DNA from: JOPF133 sp052144935
GTDB taxonomy: Bacteria > Acidobacteriota > Terriglobia > Bryobacterales > Bryobacteraceae
Length of the DNA: 51,279 nt
Direction of reading: 5' to 3'
Assembly: GCA_052144935.1 (NCBI GenBank)
Contig: JBKQPR010000097.1
Coordinates: 1 to 51,279, forward strand
Below the pieces are notes generated by a model that made no database searches, was not told where the DNA came from, and saw only the letters and a program-made list of their open reading frames with translations. Made by a program: the position numbers and the translations under genes. Of this stretch, positions 32,061-40,475 are shown piece by piece (the stretch's first letter is position 1; each line of letters opens with the position of its first letter).

Positions 32061-34064
32061 ATGAACCTCCGTTTTCTGCTTGCACTGACGACGCTGCCCG
32101 CGCTCGCGCTGGCGGCCGATTCCGCTTCGGGTGTGGATACCGCCGCGATGAACAAATCGGTCAACCCGTGCGTCGATTTCTATCAATACGCCTGCGGCAA
32201 CTGGATCGCCAGCAATCCGCTGCCCGCCGACCGCTCCCGCTGGGCGCGCTTCACCGAATTGAGCGAGCGCAACGAAAAAGTGCTGCTCGACATTTTGCAG
32301 GGCGCGGCCGTCCAGACCGCCAATCGCAGCCCGCTCGATCAGAAAATCGGGGACATGTACGCCAGTTGCATGGATACCGCGGCCATCGAAAAAAGAGGCA
32401 TGGCGCCGATTCAAAGCGAGCTGGCGCGCATCGACGAGATGGGCAGCGAGGCCGAAGTGGGCGCCGAGCTGGTGCGCCTGCACCGCATGGGCGTGCAAGT
32501 GCTGTTCAGTTTAATCGCGCAGCCGGACGCCAAGGATTCCAGCAAGACCATCGCCGAGCTTTGGCAGTGGGGGCTATCGCTGCCGGACCGCGACTATTAC
32601 CTGAAGACCGACCCGAAATCCGTGGAGACCCGCGCGCACTTCGCCGCGCACATGAAGAAGATGTTCCAGCTTGCCGGGGATCCGGCGGATGCCGCCGCGG
32701 CCAAGGCGGCGGCAGTGCTGGATTTCGAGACCATTCTGGCCAAGGCGTCGGTGGACCGCGTCTCCCTGCGCGATCCCGACAAGCGCTACCACATCATGAC
32801 CCGGGCGGCGCTGAAGGGGCTTTCGCCGTGGGACTGGGATGGCCTCTTCCAGGGCATCGGCGCGCCGGCTTTCGAGACGCTCAACGTCGCCCAGCCCGAT
32901 TTCATCAAGCAGATCGCGCTCACACTGCCGATGGATTCGACAGAGCCGTGGAAGGCCTACTTTGAGTATCACCTGCTGCGGGACAGCGCCGAGATGCTGC
33001 CGGCGGCCTTCGCGGACGAAGACTTCGATTTCTGGCAGCGCTACCTGACCGGCGCCAAACAGCCGCGCCCGCGAGCCGCGCGCTGCGTGGTGGCAGTAGA
33101 CCGTTCGCTGGGCGATCTGCTGGGCCAGAAGTATATCGAAGTGGCCTTCGGCGGCGACGCCAAGGCGCAAATCAACCAACTGGTGGATGCCCTGGAAAAG
33201 GCGCTAGGGAATGACATCCAGACCCTGCCGTGGATGAGCGACACCACCAAAAGGGCCGCGCTGGAAAAGCTGAAGGCCATCACCCGCAACGTGGGCGCGC
33301 CGCGCAAGTGGCGCGATTACGGTAAAGTCTCGATCTCCCGCGACGACTACCTGGGCAACACGGTGCGCACCACCCAGTTTCTGACCGAGCAGCGCATCCA
33401 GCGCATCGGCAAACCTACCGACAAGACCGAGTGGACGATGACGACGCCCACCGTCAACGCGTTCTATGCGCCACCCTTCAACAGCATCAATTTCCCCGCC
33501 GGCATTCTACAGCCACCCTTCTTCGACCCCCGGCGCGACATGGCGCTGAACTACGGAGCGATTGGCGCCGTAATCGGTCACGAGATGACTCACGGGTTCG
33601 ACGACCAGGGCCGCAAATACGACGGCGACGGCAACCTGCGCGACTGGTGGACCCCGCAGGATGGCGCGGAGTTCGAGAAGCGCGCCGCCTGCGTTGCCAA
33701 CGAATATTCCGGCTTCACCGCCGTGGACGACGTGAAGGTGAACGGCCGCCTGACGCTGGGCGAGAACACCGCCGATAACGGCGGCTTGCGCGTGGCGCTG
33801 ATGGCGCTGCAGGACACTCTGAATGGCAAAGAACAGGTGCTCGACGGATTCACTGCCGAGCAGCGCTTTTTCCTGGGCTTTGCGCAGATCTGGTGCGAGA
33901 ACAACACGCCGCAGGCCGAGCGCCAGCAGGCGCTGACCAATCCGCATTCGCCCGGGCGCTACCGCGTGGATGGCACGCTGCAGAACATGCCGGAGTTTCA
34001 GAAGGCCTTCGCCTGCAAGGCCGGCCAGCCGATGGTCAGCGAGAACGCCTGCCGCGTGTGGTAG
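32061..34064 (+). CDS. Secreted M13 (neprilysin-like) zinc metallopeptidase
   Basis: A 667-aa protein with a signal peptide (MNLRFLLALTTLPALALAA). The N-terminal half has the M13 NPCVDFYQYACGNWI signature. The catalytic region has NAFYAPPFNSINFPAGILQPP, the zinc motif HEMTH (H507, H511) followed by GFDDQGR, and GENTADNGG (E568, third ligand). The family-typical end CRVW closes the protein. M13 enzymes cut peptides of up to ~40 residues outside the cytoplasm and are markedly expanded in acidobacteria. All catalytic residues are present. Its last bases overlap the start of the thioesterase gene. Confidence 0.95.
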   Translation: MNLRFLLALTTLPALALAADSASGVDTAAMNKSVNPCVDFYQYACGNWIASNPLPADRSRWARFTELSERNEKVLLDILQGAAVQTANRSPLDQKIGDMYASCMDTAAIEKRGMAPIQSELARIDEMGSEAEVGAELVRLHRMGVQVLFSLIAQPDAKDSSKTIAELWQWGLSLPDRDYYLKTDPKSVETRAHFAAHMKKMFQLAGDPADAAAAKAAAVLDFETILAKASVDRVSLRDPDKRYHIMTRAALKGLSPWDWDGLFQGIGAPAFETLNVAQPDFIKQIALTLPMDSTEPWKAYFEYHLLRDSAEMLPAAFADEDFDFWQRYLTGAKQPRPRAARCVVAVDRSLGDLLGQKYIEVAFGGDAKAQINQLVDALEKALGNDIQTLPWMSDTTKRAALEKLKAITRNVGAPRKWRDYGKVSISRDDYLGNTVRTTQFLTEQRIQRIGKPTDKTEWTMTTPTVNAFYAPPFNSINFPAGILQPPFFDPRRDMALNYGAIGAVIGHEMTHGFDDQGRKYDGDGNLRDWWTPQDGAEFEKRAACVANEYSGFTAVDDVKVNGRLTLGENTADNGGLRVALMALQDTLNGKEQVLDGFTAEQRFFLGFAQIWCENNTPQAERQQALTNPHSPGRYRVDGTLQNMPEFQKAFACKAGQPMVSENACRVW

Positions 34065-34465
34065 ACCCGGCGGCCTTCGAACTGGCGCTGGCGGTCGAGC
34101 CGGCGGACATCGACGAGCTGGGCCACGTCAACAACGTGATTTACCTGCGCTGGGTGCAGGAAGCCGCGGTGGCGCACTGGAACGCGCTGGCGCCGGAAGC
34201 CGACCGGCAGAAGCTGCGCTGGGTGGTGTTGCGCCACGAGATCGACTATAAGCAGGCGGCCCACCTGGGCGAAGCGATCGTGGCGCGGACGTGGGTGGGA
34301 ACCGGCACTCGCGTGCGCTTCGAGCGCCACACCGAGTTGCTGCGCGCTTCCGACCGCGCCCTGCTGGCCAGGGCGCTCACCGTATGGTGCCCCATCGACG
34401 GGCAGACCGGCCGTCCGGCGGTGGTAAGCGCGGAAGTGCGGGCGCGGTTCTCGCGGCCCGGTTAG
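34058..34465 (+). CDS. Acyl-CoA thioesterase (YbgC/4HBT hot-dog fold)
   Basis: A 135-aa hot-dog thioesterase. DIDELGHVNNVIYLRWVQEA contains the Asp and Asn-rich active-site loop followed by the long hot-dog helix; LRHEIDYKQAAHLGEAI and TGTRVRFERHTELL are the core strands. Such enzymes hydrolyse acyl-CoA or acyl-ACP. The start was put at GTG 34058, which overlaps the M13 stop by 7 bp and gives the standard length; the frame is open upstream only as a shadow of the peptidase gene. Confidence 0.88.
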   Translation: MVDPAAFELALAVEPADIDELGHVNNVIYLRWVQEAAVAHWNALAPEADRQKLRWVVLRHEIDYKQAAHLGEAIVARTWVGTGTRVRFERHTELLRASDRALLARALTVWCPIDGQTGRPAVVSAEVRARFSRPG

Positions 34466-34596
34466 TTTAGCGCAGGATTCGGCTCAATGGCGCACCGGGC
34501 CTGTGTCCCGATGTGTCCCAGCCCTCGATTCGCCTGGGCCCCTCGCCGCGCCCGAATGCCGCACCACAGTTCGACCCAGGCGTCTACAATTAGAAT

Positions 34597-35085
34597 GTGC
34601 CGATATTCATGTGCCGTTGGCCCAACGGCGACCTGTCTTTCGTATATGCCCGGACCAAGGAAGACGCCATTGTCATGCTGGACGAGTGGGACAATGCCGA
34701 ACTGGCGGAACTCCGGCGGGCCCGGGATTTCATGGTGGATTTCCGATTGACCGATGACGGCGAGCTGGAGCTGCAGGCGTTCGGAGATGGCTGTCTGGAC
34801 GATATATGGAACCGGGCTTATCCGGTTCTCTCCGAAGCCAGGTTAAATGCAGCGGTGAAGGGCGATGGCGAGCTGACGTCTACAGGCAAGGAGACGATCC
34901 GTGAGGCCGTTCAGGCCGAGAAGCAACGGCCCACTGGCGGGAAGCAACCGAGACCTGCAGACACGGAGATTGGCAAAGCGCTGCAGAGCCAGACCGGCGC
35001 GCCCGCGGCCCTGGTCAACCGTTTGGTCAAACACGTGGCAACTGAAGCGCTCAAGAAGGTTCCCACTCCCGGCCGAAAACAGTAA
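34597..35085 (+). CDS. Uncharacterised 162-aa protein
   Basis: I do not recognise it. Residues 1-80 are compact (FMCRWPNGDLSFVYARTKED, IVMLDEWDNAELAELRRARD, MVDFRLTDDGELELQAFG); the rest is Lys/Glu/Gln-rich with helices and a basic end (KKVPTPGRKQ). TACAAT at 34585-34590 is 6 bases before GTG 34597, again a leaderless layout; ATG 34609 is an alternative start. The strand-then-helix order vaguely resembles small plasmid or phage proteins, but nothing specific. Confidence 0.65.
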   Translation: MPIFMCRWPNGDLSFVYARTKEDAIVMLDEWDNAELAELRRARDFMVDFRLTDDGELELQAFGDGCLDDIWNRAYPVLSEARLNAAVKGDGELTSTGKETIREAVQAEKQRPTGGKQPRPADTEIGKALQSQTGAPAALVNRLVKHVATEALKKVPTPGRKQ

Positions 35086-35148
35086 CCGCCCCTGGCCAGG
35101 CGCCGGATGCGCCGGATAGGCAAGCTCAAGCATGCCCCACACTTCGCA

Positions 35149-35154
35149 TAGAAT
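35149..35154 (+). promoter_or_regulatory. -10 box for a leaderless sirtuin mRNA
   Basis: TAGAAT lies 6 bases before the TTG start at 35161 and there is no Shine-Dalgarno. No clear -35 box was found. Confidence 0.4.
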
Positions 35155-35160
35155 GGAAAT

Positions 35161-35877
35161 TTGACCGACCTCGAAAAAGCTCGCGAATGGCTGGCACGCG
35201 CCACTTCCGTGGCCGCCCTGACCGGCTCGGGCATCTCGGCCGAGAGCGGCGTCCCCACCTTCCGGGGGACCGGGGGACTCTGGAAGGAATTCAAGCCCGA
35301 GGAACTGGCCACCCCGGAAGCCTTCGCGCGCGACCCGCGCCTGGTCTGGGAATGGTATAACTGGCGGCGCGAGTTGATCGCCAAGGCCGCCCCCAACGCC
35401 GCGCATCGCGCCCTGGTCGATTTGGAACTCCGCAAGCCGCGCTTTACCCTCATCACCCAAAACGTCGACGGACTGCACGACTTGGCCGGCAGCGGGAAGA
35501 TCCTCAAGCTGCACGGTGACATCTGGCGCATGCGCTGCACCCAGTGCGGAGCGAATTTTCCGAACCGCCGCGTGCCGCTGACCAAAATCCCGCCGCACTG
35601 CGCTTGCGGAGGCCTGGCGCGTCCGGGGGTGGTCTGGTTCGGCGAGCCATTGCCCGACGGCATGATGCAGGAGGCCGAGCACGCCGCGGCGTCGGCGCAG
35701 GTTTTTCTGGTGATTGGCACCTCGGCCATGGTCTACCCGGCCGCCGGCCTGATTCCACATGCCAAGAAGGCCGGCGCGCGGGTCATCGAGATCAATCCGG
35801 AGGAAGGTCCCATGAGCAGTATCGCCGACTCCGTGTTCCAAGGCCCGGCCGGCGAATGGCTGCCACAGTTGCTATAG
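35161..35877 (+). CDS. cobB: Class III sirtuin, NAD-dependent protein deacylase
   Basis: A 238-aa sirtuin. LTGSGISAESGVPTFRGTGGLW is the NAD-binding region (here longer than the motif GSGIS proper), followed by TQNVDGLHDLAG, the catalytic His in LKLHGDIWRMRC and a zinc site CTQC...CAC. The class III markers Tyr and Arg (EWYNWRREL) point to preference for succinyl, malonyl or glutaryl lysines, as in CobB/SIRT5. C-terminal GTSAMVYPAA and EINPEE complete the Rossmann fold. Starts with TTG. Its stop overlaps the convergent lon stop at CTATAG. Confidence 0.95.
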   Translation: MTDLEKAREWLARATSVAALTGSGISAESGVPTFRGTGGLWKEFKPEELATPEAFARDPRLVWEWYNWRRELIAKAAPNAAHRALVDLELRKPRFTLITQNVDGLHDLAGSGKILKLHGDIWRMRCTQCGANFPNRRVPLTKIPPHCACGGLARPGVVWFGEPLPDGMMQEAEHAAASAQVFLVIGTSAMVYPAAGLIPHAKKAGARVIEINPEEGPMSSIADSVFQGPAGEWLPQLL

Positions 35878-38373
35878 CGGGCTGTCTGGCGGCTTCTCCA
35901 ACCCCAGTTCCACCACCTCCTCCATGGCCTTCACGTAGTGGATCTTCATCTCGCCGATCTGCTCGCTCTTCAGGTCCTCGCGCACGTTGACCTCGTTTTC
36001 CAGCGGCAGAATCACCTCGCGCACGCCGCTGCGCTTGGCGGCCAGCACCTTCTCTTTGATGCCGCCCACCGGCAACACCTGCCCGGTCAGGGTGATCTCG
36101 CCGGTCATGGCCAGGTTGGTGCGCACGCAGCGGTCGGTCAGCATCGAAACCAGCGCCGCCGCCATGGTGATGCCCGCCGAGGGGCCGTCCTTCGGAATGG
36201 CGCCCGCGGGCACGTGGATGTGGATGTCGCTGGTCTTGAACAGATCGGGATCGATGCCGTACTTGGTCGCGTTGCCGCGCACCCAGGTGAGCGCGGCCTG
36301 CACGGATTCCTGCATCACCGGACCAAGCTGACCGGTCATGATCAACCCGCGGTTTCCGCCCGGCATGCGGCCCGCTTCGATGAACAGCACATCGCCGCCC
36401 ACTGGCGTCCACGCCAGCCCCACGGCGACGCCCGGCCGCCGCGTGCGCTCGGCCACTTCCGTGTCGGTGCGGAAGCGCGGCGCTCCCAAGTCCTTCTCCA
36501 CCAGCTCCGGAGTCACCTCGACCTTCTCGCGCGTGCCCTCGGCGATGCGGCGCGCCTGCTTGCGGCAGATGGTGCCGATCTCCCTCTCCAGGCTGCGCAC
36601 GCCGGCCTCGCGCGTGTAGCGCCGGATCAGGAACCGCACGGCGGTGTCGCTGAAGACGATGTCGCCCTCCCCGTCCAGGCCGTTCTCGCGCGTCTGGCGC
36701 GGCACTAAATAGCGGAAGGCGATGATGGCCTTCTCGTGCTCCGTGTAGCCTTCCAGCGGAATGATCTCCATGCGGTCGCGCAACGCGTCGGGAATCGGAT
36801 CCAGCACGTTGGCGGTGGTGATAAACAGCGTTTTGGAAAGATCGAAAGGAACGTCCAGATAATTGTCGCGGAAGGTGAAGTTCTGCTCCGGATCGAGCAC
36901 TTCCAACAGGGCCGAAGCCGGATCGCCGCGGAAATCGCGCCCCAGCTTGTCCACTTCATCCAGCATGAACACGGGATCGTTGACGCCCGCGCGCCGCAGC
37001 GCCTGGATGATCTGCCCAGGCAGCGCCCCTATATAGGTGCGCCGGTGGCCGCGGATCTCCGCCTCGTCGTGCATTCCGCCCATCGAGATGCGGGCGAACT
37101 TGCGGCCCAGCGCCCGCGCGATCGACTTACCCAGCGAGGTCTTGCCCACGCCCGGCGGACCCACGAAGCATAGAATCGGCCCCTTCAGCACCGGCCGCAG
37201 TTGCAGCACCGCGAGGTAGTCCAGAATACGGTCCTTCACTTTTTCCAGGTCGTAGTGATCCTCGTCCAGAATCCCGGCCGCCCGCCTGACATCCACTTGC
37301 GACCCCGACGAAGTGCTCCACGGCAGATTCGCCATCCACTCCAGGTAACTGCGCGCCACGCCGTATTCGGGCGAGGCCGGCGACAGGCGCGCCAGCCGGT
37401 TCAGCTCGCGCAGCGCCTCGGCCTTCACCTCTTCGGTCATGCCCGCCGCATCCAGTTTCTTGCGCAGCTCGTCGGTTTCGCGAGTGGCATCGTCGCCCTC
37501 TCCCAGCTCCTTCTGGATGGCCTTCAACTGTTCCCGCAAGTAGAACTCGCGCTGGCTTTGCGAGAGCTGTCCCTGCACCTGCGACTGGATCCGCCCGCGC
37601 AACTCCACCAATTCCAGCTCCCGCGTCAGGAAGCGGTGGAGGTCGTTCAAACGCTGCCCGCCGTCGATGGTGTCCAGCAAACGCTGCCTTTCGGGCGGGC
37701 TGAGTCCCGGCACATTGCCGGCCACGAAATCGGCCAGCCGCCCCGGCTCGGCGATTTGGGCGGCGTTGGTGGAAAGATCCTCCGAAAGGTTCGGCGACGC
37801 CGCCACAATCTGTTGAAACAGGCCGGTGACGTTCTGTTTCAGGGCCTCCACTTCCGGCGTGATCTCCGGCTCGACATCGGGAATGCGCTCCACGCGCGCC
37901 CGCAGGAACGGTTCGGTGGCGGTGAACTCGCGCGTGCGCATGCGCCCGATGCTCTCGCAGAACAGCAGCAGATTCTCTTTGGGAACGCGGAGCGCTTTAT
38001 GCAGCACGCAGACGGTTCCGGTCTGGTAGAGATCCTCCGGGCGGGGCGTCTCCACCCGCGGATCGAGCTGCGCGACCACCGCCAGCAGGCGGTTTTCGCC
38101 CATCGATTGCACCAGCGCAATCGAGCTGGGCCGGCCCACCGTGATGGGCAGCATGGCGCCCGGAAAGATCACCGTTTCCCGCACCGTGAGGACGGGAAGT
38201 TCTTCCTCGGTGGCGGCGGCGAGGGCTGCCGGGTCTTCCGGCTGAGCCGGGTCTTCCTCCTCCGTGGCGGTCTCGTCCGCCAGGAGGTCGTACGCCTGAT
38301 TCTGGTCTTCCGCCTGCGCGGCGGCTTCGTCCGCCAAAAGGTCGTGTGCCTCAACCGAGTCGTCTGCGCTCAT
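35872..38373 (-). CDS. lon: ATP-dependent Lon protease
   Basis: An 833-aa LonA. The substrate-binding domain begins near residue 58 (LPVLTVRETVIFPGAMLPI). A coiled coil (QREFYLREQLKAIQKELGEGD) leads to the AAA+ domain with Walker A GPPGVGKTSLGK (~residue 402) and Walker B VFMLDEVDKLG. The protease domain has catalytic Ser in PKDGPSAGITMA (~730) and Lys in GGIKEKVLAA (~770). It degrades misfolded and regulatory proteins. Oddly, ~55 extra acidic residues precede the LON domain and contain two near-identical units around DLLADE, evidently a DNA duplication. No heat-shock promoter was recognised. Confidence 0.97.
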   Translation of the reverse strand: MSADDSVEAHDLLADEAAAQAEDQNQAYDLLADETATEEEDPAQPEDPAALAAATEEELPVLTVRETVIFPGAMLPITVGRPSSIALVQSMGENRLLAVVAQLDPRVETPRPEDLYQTGTVCVLHKALRVPKENLLLFCESIGRMRTREFTATEPFLRARVERIPDVEPEITPEVEALKQNVTGLFQQIVAASPNLSEDLSTNAAQIAEPGRLADFVAGNVPGLSPPERQRLLDTIDGGQRLNDLHRFLTRELELVELRGRIQSQVQGQLSQSQREFYLREQLKAIQKELGEGDDATRETDELRKKLDAAGMTEEVKAEALRELNRLARLSPASPEYGVARSYLEWMANLPWSTSSGSQVDVRRAAGILDEDHYDLEKVKDRILDYLAVLQLRPVLKGPILCFVGPPGVGKTSLGKSIARALGRKFARISMGGMHDEAEIRGHRRTYIGALPGQIIQALRRAGVNDPVFMLDEVDKLGRDFRGDPASALLEVLDPEQNFTFRDNYLDVPFDLSKTLFITTANVLDPIPDALRDRMEIIPLEGYTEHEKAIIAFRYLVPRQTRENGLDGEGDIVFSDTAVRFLIRRYTREAGVRSLEREIGTICRKQARRIAEGTREKVEVTPELVEKDLGAPRFRTDTEVAERTRRPGVAVGLAWTPVGGDVLFIEAGRMPGGNRGLIMTGQLGPVMQESVQAALTWVRGNATKYGIDPDLFKTSDIHIHVPAGAIPKDGPSAGITMAAALVSMLTDRCVRTNLAMTGEITLTGQVLPVGGIKEKVLAAKRSGVREVILPLENEVNVREDLKSEQIGEMKIHYVKAMEEVVELGLEKPPDSPL

Positions 38374-38464
38374 GGCCCCAGTGTAGCGCCCGTCGCGCCC
38401 CCAAGAACTGCGTTAGGGGGCGGTGGACCGGGAGGGCAAGCTGGAGCATGCCCCACGTCCGCGG

Positions 38465-39337
38465 TCAGGCGCCTTTCGGATAGCAGCCCAGCACGCGCAG
38501 AAAGTCGGCCAACTCACGCAAATGGTTCAGCGCGTTTTGCGCATTGGGCGAATCCGCACGTTCCAGAAACTCCAGGTAAAACAGGTATTCCCAGGGCTTG
38601 CCGCGCAGCGGGCGCGATTCGATTTTGGTGAGGTTCAGATCGCGCAGGGCAAACGCACTGAGGGCGCGGAACAAAGCCCCGGGAATATTGCGCGTGCTGA
38701 ACACCAGGGAAGTCTTCCAGGGAGCGTTTTTGGCGGCCCGCACGGGATGTCGCCGCGCGTATTCGGGCCGGCGCAGCAGAAAGAAGCGCGTGAAATTGCG
38801 CCGGTCGCTCTCGATGGAGCGCCGCAAAATGCGTCCGCCGTAGATCTCCGCCGCCACCGCCGAGGCGATCCCCGCGCCGTCCTTCAGTCCTTCTTCGATC
38901 GCCATCTTGACGCTGCCGGCGGTGTCGTAAAACGGCACCCGCTCAATCTGCGGATTGCGCGCGAAAAAATCCAGGCACTGGTTCAGCGCCACCGGATGCG
39001 AGAACACCCGCTTGATTTTCGAAAACGCCACGCCTTGGGGCGCGATCAGGTTGTGTACGATGCGCACGCTGGTCTCCGCCACGATGGGCAGCTCGAAGGT
39101 TTGCAGGTGGTCGTAGTTCTCGTGTACCGATCCGGCCAGGGTGTTTTCGATGGGCACCACCGCGCCCTCCGCGCGGCCCTCCTGCAAGCTGCGGAAAACG
39201 TCCTCGAAGCGTTCGCAGGGCAGCACCGCCACTCGCGGCCCCAATAGTTTGCGGGCGGCCTCTTCGCTGAAAGCGCCACGCGCGCCCTGGAAGGCGATCG
39301 GTTTGGCGGCCGGCTTGCCGCGAGGCTTGCCGCTCAT
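38465..39337 (-). CDS. pheA: Prephenate dehydratase
   Basis: A 290-aa monofunctional PheA for phenylalanine synthesis. IAFQGARGAFSEEAARKLLG, AVVPIENTLAGSV and the catalytic-region Thr in YDTAGSVKMAI are present. A C-terminal ACT domain (FSTRNIPGALFRALSAFALR, then NLTKIESRPLRGKPWEYLFY) carries the ESRP motif for Phe feedback inhibition. The ATG at 39337 overlaps the ubiX stop (ATGA), which fixes the start. A basic N-terminal tail (MSGKPRGKPAAK) precedes the fold. Transcribed with ubiX. Confidence 0.95.
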   Translation of the reverse strand: MSGKPRGKPAAKPIAFQGARGAFSEEAARKLLGPRVAVLPCERFEDVFRSLQEGRAEGAVVPIENTLAGSVHENYDHLQTFELPIVAETSVRIVHNLIAPQGVAFSKIKRVFSHPVALNQCLDFFARNPQIERVPFYDTAGSVKMAIEEGLKDGAGIASAVAAEIYGGRILRRSIESDRRNFTRFFLLRRPEYARRHPVRAAKNAPWKTSLVFSTRNIPGALFRALSAFALRDLNLTKIESRPLRGKPWEYLFYLEFLERADSPNAQNALNHLRELADFLRVLGCYPKGA

Positions 39338-39900
39338 GGGGCCTCTCCTTGCCACTGGCGCGCCTGCGGATCGGGCAATCCGATCAGGCTCAGCACGCGG
39401 TCCACGCTGTGGTCCACAATCTCCATCACGGTTTGCGGATGGTGATAAAAGCCGGGGATGGGCGGCGCGATGATGGCTCCCATTTCCGCCAGCGCCGCCA
39501 TGGTCCGCAGGTGTCCCAGGTGAAATGGGCTCTCGCGGACCATCAGGACCAGCCGGCGCCGCTCCTTCAAAGCCACGTCGGCCGCGCGCACCAGCAGGTT
39601 GGAGCTGATGCCGGCGGCGATCGCGGACATGGTGTGGATGGAACACGGAGCGACCACCATGCCATCGGTCGGGTACGATCCGCTGGCCAGCCGGCAGCCG
39701 ATATCCTCCAGGGAATAGGAATAATCCGCCAGTTTTTTCACATCGGCTGCCAGCCGGCCCGTTTCCAGGTAGAGGGTCTTCTCCCCGGATCGCGTAAGCA
39801 CCAGGTGGATCTCCACGTTCTCCTGGTTGCGCAGGCGCTCGAGCAAGCGCACTCCATAGATGGCCCCGCTCGCACCGGAAATGCCGACGACAATCCTCAT
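39334..39900 (-). CDS. ubiX: Flavin prenyltransferase UbiX
   Basis: A 188-aa full-length UbiX/Pad1 family protein. VVGISGASGAIYGVRLLERL is the FMN-binding N-terminus; the family motifs VVAPCSIHTMSAIAAGISSN and LVLMVRESPFHLGHLRTM follow. It prenylates FMN to make the cofactor of UbiD decarboxylases used in ubiquinone or menaquinone and aromatic-acid metabolism. No ubiD is nearby. It starts just after the GACGCGGA intergenic repeat and is coupled to pheA. Confidence 0.95.
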   Translation of the reverse strand: MRIVVGISGASGAIYGVRLLERLRNQENVEIHLVLTRSGEKTLYLETGRLAADVKKLADYSYSLEDIGCRLASGSYPTDGMVVAPCSIHTMSAIAAGISSNLLVRAADVALKERRRLVLMVRESPFHLGHLRTMAALAEMGAIIAPPIPGFYHHPQTVMEIVDHSVDRVLSLIGLPDPQARQWQGEAP

Positions 39901-39970
39901 CCACCAACCTTGCTGGCGCGGCCGGCAGCCGCACAGCGAGGATCATAACATGCGTGGGCAAGCACAGTTC

Positions 39971-40125
39971 CGACGCGGAGACGCGGAGACGCGGAGAAAA
40001 ACGCGGAGAAGACCGACATGATCATTGCGTTCTCCGCGTGTTCCTCCGTGTCTCCACGTCTCCGGTACACCAGGCTGCGCCTGGCTGATCTTGTGAACTG
40101 AAAGGAGTTCACCATCGTCTCCGCG
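39971..40125. repeat. Intergenic GACGCGGA hairpin repeat, copy 2
   Basis: Three tandem GACGCGGA units (39972-39995), then AAAAACGCGGAGAAGAC, are complementary to GTTCTCCGCGTGTTCCTCC, GTGTCTCCACGTCTCC and a terminal TCTCCGCGTC. The layout matches the copy at 24710-24818. It lies between ubiX and the TPR gene. Confidence 0.65.
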
Positions 40126-40130
40126 TCAAA

Positions 40131-40475
40131 TCACTCTTCCACCCCGTACCGCCGCAGCAGTTCCACGGCGCGTCCATCTCCGGCGGTTTCGGCGCGCCGC
40201 GCGTGGCGCCAGGCGGCGGCATAATCTTCCCGTACGGCATAAATTTCGGCCAGCGCCACGTGCGCCTCCCCCAGGCGGTCATCGAGCCGCACGGCTTCCA
40301 GCAACAGGCCCCACGCCTCGTCCTGGCGGCCTTCCATGCGGTAGAACTGCGCAAGCTGGTAATACGGACGCGGGTTCGCAGGCTCGCGCGCAATCCAGGC
40401 TCGCTGCTCGTCCATGTGCTTGCGGGTCTCGTGGTCGAGCGCGAAGCCGATCACTTCCTTGCGCCAGAAGCTCAT
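40131..40475 (-). CDS. Small TPR protein
   Basis: A 114-aa soluble protein with two to three TPR units (PRPYYQLAQFYRMEGRQDEAWGLL..., EAHVALAEIYAVREDYAAAWRHARRAE). The ATG overlaps the stop of the upstream glycerate kinase gene (ATGA at 40472-40475), so it is co-translated. The function is probably protein-protein contact; no partner is indicated. Confidence 0.8.
   Translation of the reverse strand: MSFWRKEVIGFALDHETRKHMDEQRAWIAREPANPRPYYQLAQFYRMEGRQDEAWGLLLEAVRLDDRLGEAHVALAEIYAVREDYAAAWRHARRAETAGDGRAVELLRRYGVEE

Noticed and set aside
39972..39995. Possible CRISPR-like or VNTR array
   Set aside because: Only three 8-bp tandem units inside a hairpin repeat; no spacers and no cas genes.
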